A DNA stretch of 64,000 bases, from the NCBI GenBank assembly GCA_028564925.1, contig CM053031.1, positions 163,410,726 to 163,474,725 on the forward strand, written 5' to 3'. This document shows, piece after piece, positions 35,965 through 46,765 of this stretch. Below the pieces are notes generated by a model that saw only the letters and a program-made list of their open reading frames with translations, searched no databases and was not told the origin of the DNA. This DNA is from Lithobates sylvaticus. Lineage: Eukaryota > Chordata > Amphibia > Anura > Ranidae. The first letter of the stretch is position 1. Each line of letters opens with the position of its first letter. A program made the translations under genes and the position numbers.

Positions 35965-38900
35965 ATGACGATCTCTTGCTTATCAATCAACGCACATGGT
36001 TTGAACCACCCGGCCAAACGATTTTCCTTATGGAAAGAGGTTCATAAACACAAGGCAGATATTGTATGTGTACAAGAAACGCACTTCCAACTAGACAACA
36101 CCCCACAGTGTACCCACAAAGACTTCCCACACATCTACTTAGCATGTAATCCTCTCAAAAAAACTGGAGGCGTTCTAATAGCCCTGAAGAACTCACTTTC
36201 ATTTCAACACAGAGATTCGTTTACGGATGAAGCTGGCAGATTTATCATTGTCTCAGGCGACATAAACTCTCAACCATTCACTCTGGTTAACCTATATTCA
36301 CCAAATACACATCAAATTCGCTTCTTCAATAAGGTCCTTCGCAAACTCAAGTCTATGCAGTATGGTAAAGTCCTGATATGCGGAGACTTTAATGCTACTG
36401 TAGACCCCCAGGTGGACACATCTTCGGCCAAAATCCGCTCAACACCAGCTCTACAAACCATTCTTCACAAAGAGGAACTGTTCGATGCGTGGAGATGTCT
36501 CCATGCTGGTGAAAAGGACTTCACTTTTTTTTCCAACAGACATCGCTCATACTCCCGTATTGACATGTTTCTAACTGATAAATGGTTGTTACAAGATATA
36601 ACCACAGCTGCCATTCACGAGATTACGTGGTCTGACCACGCAGCGATTTCCTTATCCATTATGGAGAAGGGTGTCTCTTCTTCACCTCCCATCTGGCGGT
36701 GTAATAATAGACTAGTACAAGAGCCTTCATCTAACAAACTACTGACACAACACATCACCAATTTTTTCTTAGATAACTATGGTTCAGTTACAAAAACACA
36801 TGTTTTATGGAACGCCCATAAGGCATACATGAGAGGTATTCTAATACAAATGGGGGCTAGAGCCAAACACCAGAGGTCTCAACAAATTCAAACTATACTC
36901 CATGATCTTAGAAAATTTGAAACACAAAATAAAACATCCCCTACCTCAGTAATAACTCACAAGCTTTCTATCCTTAGAGAAAAACTTAGAGAAATTTTAT
37001 CTCAACAATATGACAGACATATCAGAAGCTTAAAATTGAATTTCTACCATAATGCTAATAAAACAGGTAAACAATTAGCCAACAGATTGAAAGCAAAACG
37101 CACTAAGACAAGGATAGCATACTTAAAACACCCCACATTACACCACAAAATTATTCATCCTAAAGATATAGCTGACCAATTTGCAGAATACTATAGTTCA
37201 CTTTATAATATACATAAGGATACCGCTACGAACCAACCATCTAAGGAAAACATAAATGATTTCCTACAACGCATTCATTTACCCTCGCTATCTACTGAAC
37301 AATTAGAATATCTTAATACCCCCTTTACCACTTCTGAAGTTGAGAAAGTTATTTCTTCTCTTCCTAACGGTAAATCCCCTGGCCCTGATGGCTTCTCAAA
37401 TGAATATCTTAAAGCATTTAAACATGTCATAACACCTTATCTCACACATTTATTTAATGACACTGCCGATAGTGCTAGTATGCCCCCAGATATGCTTAAA
37501 GCATATATAATTACATTACCTAAACCTGGTAAGGAACCAGACACTCCGGCCAATTATAGACCGATATCACTGCTTAACTCTGATACCAAAGTATATGCCA
37601 AATTATTAGCCAATCGTTTATCAAATATTATTCCTTTACTAGTCAAAAATGATCAGATGGGATTCGTGAAGGGGAGACAAACTTCTGACGCAACCAGGAG
37701 AATTATAAATGTTTTGTATCATGCTAAATTGCACCGAACGCCTTCTCTGCTGTTATCTATTGACGCAGAGAAGGCGTTCGATAGAGTCCACTGGACATAC
37801 ATGGAGATGACGCTTAGTAAGTTCGGATTCCGGGGTCGTATACTTCAAGCTGTTTTGGCATTGTACTCTTGCCCCACTGCACAGGTATACTCCACAAATG
37901 CTTTATCTTCACCCTTTGATATTAGAAATGGAACTAGGCAGGGATGCCCCCTGTCTCCTTCCATTTTTAACCTTATGATGGAACCTCTTGCAGAAACTAT
38001 AAGGTCTCACCCGCTGATTTCGGGTTTCCAGTTCGGCAACACTAAACACTCCATTAATCTTTTTGCTGATGATGTCATTCTGCTATTGACTAATCCAAAA
38101 ATTTCTTTACCACATGCTCATGAGGTCCTGCAAGAATTTGGTAAGATCTCATACTATAAAGTGAATTTTTCTAAGTCTTTGATCCTCGCCCTCAAAATTC
38201 CACCCAAACTTAAACTTGATCTCCAATCACAATTTCCATATACATGGAGTACTGAAGGTGTTCCATATCTGGGGATTGTCTTGAAAGCCAAAGTTTCTGA
38301 ACTCGTCAAATCTAATTTGAAACCACTCATTGCCAAACTGGGAATTCAACTCAAAGACTTTTCAATGAAAGAGGTTTCATGGTTTGGTAGGATTGCTGCA
38401 TTTAAAATGTTGATATTGCCTCAAATACTGTATGTTTTTCGCTCTCTACCACTTCATATCCCACAACATTTTATTAAAAAACTTACTACTATGTGCTGGA
38501 AGTATGTGTGGAATGGTAAAAAAGCCAGATGCTCCAGGAACAATCTTATCTCACATAAGAGATTCGGTGGGGCAGGGCTTCCCGATATTCAAGACTACTA
38601 CTGGGCAGTTAGACTGGACCAACTTAAACATTGGTTCCCGACTAAAGACCCACCAGTTTGGGTAGACATTGAAAATTCATTAATCCCACTATCCATATCC
38701 AACGTATGCAATCTTTTACTGACTGATAGCTGGGCTACTTGGGACCTACGTAAATTATCCCCTACAATCCAAATTTCCTTAAAAGCATGGAGACATGCAC
38801 TAACTACTAATCAAGATGACGTTATAGACTTACCATACAATATACCTCTTTCTATTCTTAGGACGAAACTTCCCGACTTCCCTATAAATGACTTCATTAA

Positions 38901-39741
38901 TATAGGAATTACGATGCTATCTGACTTCTTCGATGTCAATAAGCTCAAATCTGTAACACAATTGACCTCGCAGTATAACCTTACTACTGATATGGCTCCT
39001 TCCGCATTTCGGATATTAGAGTTACTTCAAACCTTACCTTCTCCTTTAATTACCATTCCACGCAGACTATGGCAGTTTTATTATCCAAGTAGTAAAGAAG
39101 TGAAAGGAATTTCTTATTTTTACAATCTTCTACATGATAAATTACAATTTATCAAAACACCTGCCATGCTCAAATGGGAAGCAGAACTCGGCTCTGACTT
39201 TTCGGAGGTTCAGTGGCGCCACGCCTTCTCTGAAATTCATTCTGCATCTCATTGTGCCAAACACTGGGAACTTACTATTAAACTCTCCAATAGATGGCAT
39301 TACACTCCTTGTCGATTGGCATCTTTCTTTACAGGTTTTTCTCCGAACTGTTGGAGGGAGTGTGGCCACTTAGGTAATCTATTACATATGCTTTGGTATT
39401 GCCCTACGGTTAAAAGCTTATGGAATAGTGTTTTTCAACATATATCTACCATTACTGGTATACTCACTAAACCAGACCCTGTCTTAGGTATTCTTCATAT
39501 AAATATCGACAAATTTCCTAAATCATTTAGATCAGTTATAACTCATATTCTGTTAGAAACCAGATTGCTGATTTTATGCAATTGGAAGTCTAACACTACT
39601 ATCAATTTATCAGATGTTATTTCTGCAGTACGTAGAAACTATACTTTTGAACGCTTGATGGCACTTAAGAATTCCAAATGTGTACAATTTGATAAATACT
39701 GGTCTATATGGCCTAAAGTTTCCTCTCAGGATGATATATAA
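35965..39741 (+). CDS. L1 ORF2 protein: endonuclease and reverse transcriptase (1258 aa)
   Basis: Enzyme that nicks target DNA and reverse transcribes the element in place. The N-terminal endonuclease (about 1-235) shows SINAHGLNHPAKR, QETHF (catalytic Glu), GDFNATVDP, YSRIDMFLTD and a terminal SDHAAISL, so all expected catalytic boxes are present. The RT (about 470-760) shows LPNGKSPGPDGFSNEYLK, YRPISLLNSDTKVYAKLLAN, GFVKGRQTSD, SIDAEKAFDRVHW, GTRQGCPLSPSIFNL and the active site FADDVILLL. A C-terminal Cys/His cluster (NCWRECGHLGNLLHMLWYCP) matches the L1 C-terminal zinc-knuckle-like motif. Length is normal for the family and no interruptions are seen. Confidence 0.95.
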   Translation: MTISCLSINAHGLNHPAKRFSLWKEVHKHKADIVCVQETHFQLDNTPQCTHKDFPHIYLACNPLKKTGGVLIALKNSLSFQHRDSFTDEAGRFIIVSGDINSQPFTLVNLYSPNTHQIRFFNKVLRKLKSMQYGKVLICGDFNATVDPQVDTSSAKIRSTPALQTILHKEELFDAWRCLHAGEKDFTFFSNRHRSYSRIDMFLTDKWLLQDITTAAIHEITWSDHAAISLSIMEKGVSSSPPIWRCNNRLVQEPSSNKLLTQHITNFFLDNYGSVTKTHVLWNAHKAYMRGILIQMGARAKHQRSQQIQTILHDLRKFETQNKTSPTSVITHKLSILREKLREILSQQYDRHIRSLKLNFYHNANKTGKQLANRLKAKRTKTRIAYLKHPTLHHKIIHPKDIADQFAEYYSSLYNIHKDTATNQPSKENINDFLQRIHLPSLSTEQLEYLNTPFTTSEVEKVISSLPNGKSPGPDGFSNEYLKAFKHVITPYLTHLFNDTADSASMPPDMLKAYIITLPKPGKEPDTPANYRPISLLNSDTKVYAKLLANRLSNIIPLLVKNDQMGFVKGRQTSDATRRIINVLYHAKLHRTPSLLLSIDAEKAFDRVHWTYMEMTLSKFGFRGRILQAVLALYSCPTAQVYSTNALSSPFDIRNGTRQGCPLSPSIFNLMMEPLAETIRSHPLISGFQFGNTKHSINLFADDVILLLTNPKISLPHAHEVLQEFGKISYYKVNFSKSLILALKIPPKLKLDLQSQFPYTWSTEGVPYLGIVLKAKVSELVKSNLKPLIAKLGIQLKDFSMKEVSWFGRIAAFKMLILPQILYVFRSLPLHIPQHFIKKLTTMCWKYVWNGKKARCSRNNLISHKRFGGAGLPDIQDYYWAVRLDQLKHWFPTKDPPVWVDIENSLIPLSISNVCNLLLTDSWATWDLRKLSPTIQISLKAWRHALTTNQDDVIDLPYNIPLSILRTKLPDFPINDFINIGITMLSDFFDVNKLKSVTQLTSQYNLTTDMAPSAFRILELLQTLPSPLITIPRRLWQFYYPSSKEVKGISYFYNLLHDKLQFIKTPAMLKWEAELGSDFSEVQWRHAFSEIHSASHCAKHWELTIKLSNRWHYTPCRLASFFTGFSPNCWRECGHLGNLLHMLWYCPTVKSLWNSVFQHISTITGILTKPDPVLGILHINIDKFPKSFRSVITHILLETRLLILCNWKSNTTINLSDVISAVRRNYTFERLMALKNSKCVQFDKYWSIWPKVSSQDDI

Positions 39742-39927
39742 TTCTGTAGATTGTTTATTATAAATGCTCTATATACGTTCTTTGAATATGTCTTATCTTT
39801 CATATGTTAAATAGTCGATGGATACTGACACATATCCCACGTTGTGCATATCCTATTATTTATTTCTTTAATGTTTATTTATTTTCTGTATGATTTCATG
39901 AAAATACTCAATAAAAATTGAATGATT

Positions 39928-39945
39928 CAAAATACCAAGCCATTG
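39928..39945 (+). repeat. L1 target-site duplication, right copy
   Basis: CAAAATACCAAGCCATTG, identical to 34299-34316. Confidence 0.97.
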
Positions 39946-40036
39946 ACTTAGATTTAAAGCACCTGTGCAAGGGAAAAGAAAAGCCTGCAAACATGGCCTG
40001 GTGGGGGGTAATGAGGACTGAGGTTAAGAACCACTG

Positions 40037-40245
40037 TCCTAGGGTATCAGGAATGAACTTTTTCCCCCAGCTGGAGCAAATTGGATCATGCTTTATTGAT
40101 TTTTTTTTTTTTTTTTTGTCTTCCACTGATCAACAGCGGGTATAGATTGGGTTTATAAAATCGTTTTTTTTTCCTTCTATTGGTTGAACTAGATGGACTA
40201 GTGTCTTCTCAGCCAGCCTAACTATAGCTATGTAACTGAAAATGT
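40037..40245 (+). mobile_element. CR1 3' end, right half of the outermost nest level
   Basis: Resumes with TCCTAGGGTATCAGG, then CCCCAGCTGGAGCAAATTGG, and ends GTTGAACTAGATGGACTAG followed by a TAACTATAGCTATGTAAC terminal repeat, characteristic of this LINE's 3' end. Confidence 0.8.
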
Positions 40246-40297
40246 GTGGAACATGTAACACGTTCCATAAATGGGGATTTCTGAATTCTTGATACCT

Positions 40298-41620
40298 TTA
40301 ACCACTGGGCACTTAAACCCCCTTCCTAACCAGACCAATTTTCTGCTCGGTGCTCTCACATTTTGAATGACAATTACTCAGTCATGCAACACTGTACCTA
40401 TATGAAAATGTTGACCTTTTTTTTCACACAAATAGAGCTTTCTTTTGGTGGTATTTAATCACAGCTGAGTTTTATATATTTTGCGCTATAAAAGAAAAAA
40501 TGACCAAAAATTCTGTAAAAAAAAAAAAATTCTTTGTTAGAACATTTTTCAATTTAGTCATTTATCTTTATATTTTGGCCAAAATTTATACCGCTACATC
40601 TTTGCTAAAAATAACCCAAATCGGTGTATATTATTTGGTCTTTGTGAAAGTTAGAGTCCACAAGCTATGGTGCCAATCTCTGAAAATTGATCACACCTGA
40701 AGTACTGACAGCCTATCATTTTTTGAGTCTCTAACATGCCAGAAAAGTACAAATACCCCCCAAATGACCCCTTTTTGGAAAGAAGACATTCCAAGGTATT
40801 TAGAGGCATGGTGAGTTTTTTTAAGTTGTAATTTTTTCCCCACAACTCTTTGCAAAATCAAGTTTTTGTCTTTTTTTTCACAAAAGGGTTATATTATCAG
40901 GTTATTTCTCACACACAGCATATGCATAGCACAAATTACACCCCAAAACACATTCTACTAATCTTCCTGAGTATGACGATGCCACATTTGAGACTTTTAC
41001 ACAGCTTGGCCACATACAGAGGCCCAACATGAAGGAAGCGCCATCAGGCGTTCTTGGAGCATAAATTATAGATATTTCTTGACTACCTAACACTTTGGAA
41101 GGCCCTGGAGCACCAGGACAATGGCAACACCCCAAAAATGACCCAATTTTGGAAAGAAAACAACCCAATGTATAATCGATGAGGCATAATGAGTCTTTTT
41201 AAACATGTCATTTTTTTTCTACAAGTTTTTGGATAATGTGTAAAGAAAATGAAAACTCATTTTTTTTTTTCAAAACATTGTTCATTTACACAATGTTTCC
41301 AACACATAGCATGTACATAGAAAGAATTACACACCAAAATAGATTCTCATCATGTGGGAGACTTTTCCACAGCGTGGCCACATACAGAGGACCAACATGC
41401 AGGGAGCACTGTCAGGTGTTCTAAGGGCAGAAGTTTCAAATTTAATTTGACTACCTATTACACTTTTGTGAGGCACTGTAGTGGCATGGATGAGAACTGA
41501 TGTGGCATGGATGAGCCGGGGATGTTGATGGCTGAGCATGAATGAATACGGCTGTGTATAGATGGGATGGGTGGGTACGGCTGCGTAGAGCTACACGATT
41601 CTGGGAAAAATGAGAATCGC
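40298..41620 (+). mobile_element. TTAA element, third type, with imperfect internal repetition
   Basis: Begins TTAACCACTGGGCACTTAAA at 40298 and is collinear for about 900 bp with the element starting at 63071 (shared TGACAATTACTCAGTCATGC, GAGCTTTCTTTTGGTGGTAT, TACCCCCCAAATGACCCC). Internal segments repeat imperfectly (CACAGCTTGGCCACATACAG near 41002 and CACAGCGTGGCCACATACAG near 41370). The right end is not clear; GGCATGGATGAG repeats mark 41480-41560. Confidence 0.6.
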
Positions 41621-41740
41621 AATTCTTTTGCTTAGACTAAAGATCACGTTTCTTTAAAATGGTAATTTAAAAAATAAAAATCAGCTTTAGACGGCGCATG
41701 TGCAAACACGCCACTCGCTCCTGATGTTCGGGGCTGGTTA

Positions 41741-42415
41741 CCGTATATACTCGAATATAAGCCGAGATTTTCAACCCTTTTTTTAGGGCTGAAAGTCCCC
41801 CCCCCCCCCCTCGGCTTATATTCGAGTCACCGCCGTCTGCCTACATGAACAGCGTGTCATGCAGACAGACGTCAGTTTTCAAAAGCCGCGCCTCCTCCTC
41901 CTCGTTCGTGATAGGAGGAACACTAATTTTCCCAGCAGTAAGTCAGTGTGCAGTGTTACGCCTATCACGGACGTCCTGTCATTCTCATCTCATGGACGAG
42001 GATGAGAGGACGTCCGTGATAGGCGGAACACTGCATACTGACTGCTGGGAAAAAAAAAGTGTTCCTCCTATCACGGACGAGGAGGAGGCGGCGCGGTTTT
42101 TGTATTATTGGAATGGCGCCTTACACGGGGGGACAGAGCGGGACTGCATCGGCTGCCAGATCGTACAGGGGAGGGACACAGGACCGAGGACCCAGAACCG
42201 GCGGATCGGCACAGGTAGGCTGTACAGGGGACACGGGGGTCTGTACAGGGGACATGCAGCTGCAGATGGACATTGCTGACTCTTTTCCACTTACAGTAGC
42301 TGCTGCATTTTTCACCCTCGGCTTATACAAGGGTCAATACGTTTTTCCCATTTTTTTGTGGTGAATTAGGGTCCTCGGCTTATACTCGGGACGGCCTATA
42401 CTCGAGTATATACGG
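41741..42415. mobile_element. TA-flanked palindromic MITE, 675 bp
   Basis: Ends CCGTATATACTCGAATATAA and, inverted, CCGTATATACTCGAGTATAG, with TA on each side (41739-41740 and 42416-42417). Further CGGCTTATA motifs lie inside both ends. An internal inverted repeat has arms of about 85-90 bp at about 41899-41989 and 41997-42085 (GACGTCC, ATAGGCG, CCTCCTATCACGGACGAGGA). TA duplication suggests Tc1/mariner mobilisation. Confidence 0.75.
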
Positions 42416-42679
42416 TATTCATTTAATACAGTAAGGGGCGGATGCTTTTCTCAAAAGGGGCAGATGTATGGTTATACATTGAACACAATCAACATGATGG
42501 CCTGGGCTGGTTATTACAATGGGCGGATGCTTTTCTCAAAGGGGCGGATGAGGCTGCAATGGGCACATAGCGATGTGGGCACTACACATCCAGCTCAAAG
42601 CACCATCAATCTCTCCCCTCTCACTGTACCAATAGGTACAGAGAGGGGAGAGAGGAACTGGACATGACGCCGGTTTGTT

Positions 42680-42905
42680 TACTAGTGTTCGCTCCGTCAT
42701 TTGTCTCAAGCGTCTCTTCTCCAGAGAAAATAAGTTAAATGATTTTAGTCTTTCCACATAGCGGAGATCCTCTAGTCCCTTTATTAGCTTTGTTGCCCTC
42801 CTCTGAACTTTTTCCAGCTCCAGCACATCCTTCTTGAGGACTGGTGCCTAGAACTGGACATCATACTCCAGATGCGGCTGGACCAGAGTCTAGTAGAGTG
42901 GGAAA
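42680..42905 (-). mobile_element. CR1-like LINE fragment
   Basis: The minus strand reads [38 protein letters not shown], the same C-terminal block as 15715-15770. Short remnant. Confidence 0.75.
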
Positions 42906-42934
42906 TTTTTTTTTATCTCTGCAGTAAATCCCTT

Positions 42935-44870
42935 TTAACCCCTTCACGCCAACCGTACGCAAATTTGCATTCTCAGCTTGAAGGGGTTATACCGGGGTGA
43001 GCCAGCGGTTGGCTTTTTAAGTGACAACCGATGGGGCTAAAAGACACTCAGCTGTTATCCTGAAGGAGCAGGAGGGGACGTCCCTCCTGCTATCGCTCTT
43101 CCCGAGCCTCCCGTCCCACCATTTGGCACGTCCGCCGCCTAGGCAATGGCGCCCGTTTAAAAAAAAAAAAAAAAAAATTCTACAGTATTCAGAAACGCAG
43201 ATTTTGGCGATCTGAATATTATTAAGTGCAAAGGAGGGATTTGGGGTCCCTCCTTAAAAAGAGTACTTGTCACTGTAACAATATCACGTTATCATGAAAC
43301 GCTGTAGCTAGTTGCCATGTTTGGAACGCAGCCATTACAGCTTGGCTAACCATGTAACATTACAGGAAACTCTGAACTCCCTCCTCCTCCTCGTTTTAGG
43401 AATTCAAAGCTTTTAAAAGTTCAAAAGGAAGGAAAGGTTATCTCAGCAGAGGAAGCAGAACCAGGCTAGGTCAGTAAACATGGCTCATGTCTCCTGGCAG
43501 GATATTCAGGCCTGTCGTAAAACTGTCACCCTCTACATTCAGAGAACCAACAGATATCTGTCGTAAATACCTCAAACCACATAGAGTGCAGACAGTTTAG
43601 TTTGGTCCTGAAACTCCAGCATGTTTCATAACTTCCAAAGTAATAACAGCACAGCCATAATGTGGAAATATTTAGTTTCCTCAGATAAATTGTAACATTT
43701 CAAGTCCAGACACCCCTATGTTAGGTCATATGGGAAGCCACTGGGACCCCTTATTTTTCCTAGGTAACCCTGAACTTGGAAACCTGTAATGTGTGTACTT
43801 GTTTTGAAGCAAATATCACGCTGATCACTAAAATGGATACCTGCAGTCTATAAACAGAGGCAGAGATATGAATATGTATCACAAAGTGTACCTGGGACAG
43901 GGTCATGAGTGTAGACACCTCCCAGCAACCAACCCCTAAACAAGATGACCAGACGATTGGTCACTGGTCGCTGTCAACACCCCCTTTGATTTGACAGAAA
44001 AGGGGAGATGCCAAGATAATGGTCAGTTCTCCTTTTACCATCCAAGCAGGAACATCTGCCAAGTTTGAGAACCGATTACCTTTGCTCATCAAACTCTGAT
44101 CAACCCTCGGACATTAATTGCAAGTAGTCTTCCTTCCCAATTCTTCTACCTTATTTCATTGTGGCTGTATATTGCCTATCTTTTGAAACATCCTTTTTCT
44201 GTAAATGTTTTATTTGCATCAACTTTGACCTTTTCATAATAAACCCTTATGTTGAAAAGTGTTAACCTTGTCTCTAAAGCTCTTAATGCAAGCTATAAAC
44301 GAACCTGCCTCTTAAGAGTGCTACTGTTGTAGAGTAAGGCTTCTGAGCAGACCTGTGATGGCGGTGTGTGTTGTAGACGCTTATTCTAAAATTATAAATT
44401 GGTATTGCTAAAATTACGAGTCCCCCCGGCTCGGTCTTTTAAAAACGGGGGTGGTGACAGTTAAAGGGCTAATTGTGTAATTAGCCCAGTGATAATCGCT
44501 CTCAGGCTGCTCGCACATAGATTGTGGTCCCGCAAGCTGGTTGGCTGCTCCTTCGTTGCAAGTTAGCGAGGAGGGCAGGGATCTGACACCCGCGTTCGTC
44601 ACAGTCACCACCTACTGTCACATCAAAGGGATGTTTATATTTTTTGTGAAAGCAATAAAAGTGATCAGATTTTTTTCTTTTAAAAAGGGACAATGTTAAA
44701 AAATTGAACAAAAAAAAAAAAAAAAAAGTAAAGCATGAATAGTTGACCCCCTAATGGATAAATTTGGTACTGCACCCTGAGCCACAGATCTTAAGACTGG
44801 CAGGCACATTACTTCTATTTTGGGGCATTTCCTGACCTAGGCGCCCCCCTCCCCCTCAGTGTGAACGGTT
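42935..44870 (+). mobile_element. TTAA-type element hosting a solo LTR
   Basis: Starts TTAACCCCTTCACGCCAACC and includes AGGGATTTGGGGTCCCTCCT near 43235 and, beyond the LTR, CTACTGTCACATCAAAGGGA and AGCAATAAAAGTGATCAGAT. I recognise these as one continuous frog repeat. The right limit is a guess. Confidence 0.45.
43274..44603 (+). mobile_element. Solo LTR, retrovirus-like fossil, 1,330 bp
   Basis: Starts TGTAAC and ends GTCACA (TG..CA with short inverted ends), flanked by the 5-bp duplication GTCAC at 43269-43273 and 44604-44608. A polyadenylation signal AATAAA lies at 44238-44243. There is no internal coding sequence, so it is the usual product of recombination between two LTRs. Five-base duplication fits Gypsy-type or retroviral LTRs; the family is not determined. 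Orientation is taken from the AATAAA. Confidence 0.7.
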
Positions 44871-45589
44871 AAATAAGTGGTTTTAAGACTACTCTGGTTT
44901 TGCGTGCTTTTGACGGTGCAGTTGCGCCCCAGGAAGATTGTGCTGTACCGTCCTGTCTTTTTTGCTCCGGTATGGGCAGTGTTTACAGGACTAAGCTGTG
45001 TACAAGGCTTTTTTTTTATTTATTATTTTAGTTAGATCGTGCTACAGCAGGGAGCTTAATATGGAGTTTGTGTTCTGGGGTTTTTTGTTTTGCATCTCTG
45101 TGCAGTTTGTGGGCATCACTGGTCTCTGAACGATGTGTACCCAGCACTATGTTTAGCCCCTCTTTGATCCTTGGCCTCACCTGTGCCTCCACCAGCACCG
45201 TACAGCCTCGTTGCTTTATGTCCGCACTTGACAGCTATGAATATCAGGCTGAGATTGGTATCTTAGGAAGTAAGAGGCCTCAATTATAGCTTTAAATGGT
45301 CTATGGTCTTTATATGTAATCTCTGATCGGGTAAATATATTTCTAAAGGTACTATTGACATGAAATTTTCACTATATGTCAATAACCTATGCAATCCACA
45401 CATACAAAAAGACCAAACAATTAAGATCCCAAATTAAGTTAAGTGTAATAAAATGGAATAACACAGGAAAAAAAGTATTGTACACATGAAGAAAGGGATG
45501 TGAAAAAAGGCATGGAAAGCCAAGACACCAGCTGAAATCCATCGGTAAGCAATCTTGTCCCTTGTCAGTGCAAATTAATATCAGCTGGT

Positions 45590-46020
45590 TCAGTCTCAAC
45601 TAATGGCCTATAAAAAAGGTGTCATTACCATCTCATGATGGGTAAAAGCAAAGAGCTCTCTCAAGACCTTTGCAACCTTATTGTTGCAAAACATACTGAT
45701 GGAATTGATTACAGAAGAATTTCCAAATGTCTGAATGTTCCAGCGAGCACTGTTGGCGCCATAATCCGAAAGTGGAAAGAAAATCATTTCACCATAAACT
45801 GGCAACAACCAGGTGCTTCTCACAAGATTTATGACAGAGGAGTAAAAAGAATCAGAAGAGTTGTCCAAGTGCCAAGGGCCACTTGTGGAGAAAGACTTGG
45901 AATTAGCAGGTACAATTGTTTTGAAGTAAATAAGTAATGCTCTCGCCCGCCACGCCCTGTAAGCACGCTCAACATACAAGACTCCATTGCTGAAGAAAAA
46001 GCATGTTGAAGCTCATTTAA
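45590..46020 (+). mobile_element. Tc1-like transposase N-terminal fragment
   Basis: From 45635 it reads MMGKSKELSQDLCNLIVAKH, RISKCLNVPASTVGAIIRKW and NWQQPGASHKIYDRGVKRI, the two DNA-binding helix-turn-helix domains of a Tc1 transposase. The frame then decays, and the sequence changes at about 46023 into another repeat. The catalytic domain is absent. It differs from the Tc1 copies at 16.8 and 30.2 kb. Confidence 0.85.
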
Positions 46021-46022
46021 AA

Positions 46023-46165
46023 GAGAAGTACGGGTTTGCACTTTTTTGGATAATCATACTTACCTAGGTGGATGCAGCATCGGTCCCCGGCCGCCTCTGC
46101 ACTGACAACCATCGCTGATGGCTCGGTTCTCACAGCTCCCCCAAAGGAGAGCTGACGACTAAATT
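46023..46165 (+). repeat. Second copy of the 4528-4967 repeat
   Basis: CTTACCTAGGTGGATGCAGC followed by ATCGGTCC, then TTCTCACAGCTCC, as at 4562-4680. It truncates the Tc1 fragment. Confidence 0.55.
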
Positions 46166-46289
46166 TGTCCCCAGAAAATGCTAGTAGGGTTTCATAGTTT
46201 TCATCTCTGGATGAACCCCTGTTATCCAATGACTATACCTGATCCAGCTTTGTGAGTAGGCAAAGGAATTGACTGACCAGGTTGAAGAT

Positions 46290-46710
46290 AAATTCACTCT
46301 TCCCAGTTTGTTACTTTTTCATTCTCTTCAACTGTGGCATGTCTATGTCCCCCAGTTTGGTATGAGGATGCACTGTGCAAACCACTATCTGAAGCATAGA
46401 AAGAGCTGTTCCCAACCAGACCCCTCGCAATTGTGAAATGCAGAGCAAAATGGGAAGGAGATGTTCCTGATTTACAGGGGGACAATTGGGACATGTGGTA
46501 TCACGTGTTTCAACTTTTGGTTTCAGCGAGACGCCGGTTAATATAAATTCCTCCATCTTATCTACTATACGCCATCCAAGCTGGCAAATATTTATGGGTC
46601 CCCCATGGCAAAGTGCTAGAGATGCACCTATTCTCCAACAGACATCTCTGGTGTTTTCTGAGCTTGCCCCACAGTCCAACAATATTGGAAAGACACAGAA
46701 TGCTGTTAAG
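46290..46710 (+). mobile_element. L1-like LINE remnant, C-terminal part (tentative)
   Basis: Plus-strand pieces such as KCRAKWEGDVPDLQGDNWD and, further on, HPSWQIFMGPP and DAPILQQTSLVFSELAPQ follow the order of L1 ORF2 C-termini (KWE...W..., then a Cys-rich CP.C...H.W.CP block, here decayed). It is cut by a hAT-like element at 46711; an A-tailed 3'-like region at 50305-50811 may be its continuation. Confidence 0.4.
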
Positions 46711-46765
46711 CAGCCCTCAAAAATTACACTCGCATTTTGCGAGTGATTTTTGAGGGCTGGCGAGG

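Larger units (their letters stand above)
34317..39927 (+). mobile_element. Full-length L1/Tx1-group LINE, both ORFs open
   Basis: A 5,611-bp retrotransposon between perfect 18-bp duplications. The 5' leader of 150 bp begins GGGGCGTGGCGACC, a G-rich start usual for complete copies. ORF1 is 34467-35684, then a 280-bp spacer, ORF2 at 35965-39741, and a 3' UTR of 186 bp with an AATAAA-type signal near 39911 and a short terminal AATTGAATGATT instead of a long A-tail. No premature stop or frameshift is visible in either ORF, and the duplications have not diverged, so the insertion is recent. It lies antisense to USP7 within its largest intron. Confidence 0.95.
34221..40036. mobile_element. hAT MITE (187 bp of its own), split by an L1
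   Basis: The left end CAGTGGTTCTTCACCTCAGT and the right end (minus strand) CAGTGGTTCTTAACCTCAGT are inverted repeats that agree over about 48 bp with one mismatch. It is flanked by a perfect 8-bp duplication TCCTAGGG (34213-34220 and 40037-40044). The element's own sequence is 34221-34316 plus 39946-40036; the L1 lies between. Eight-base duplications and CAG..CTG ends are hAT hallmarks. Confidence 0.93.

Noticed and set aside
42119-42364. Gly/Arg-rich open frames in the palindromic MITE
   Set aside because: Short, overlapping on several frames and inside a non-coding element.
45068-45289. 73-codon open frame
   Set aside because: No recognisable domain, no conserved context, ordinary length for chance.
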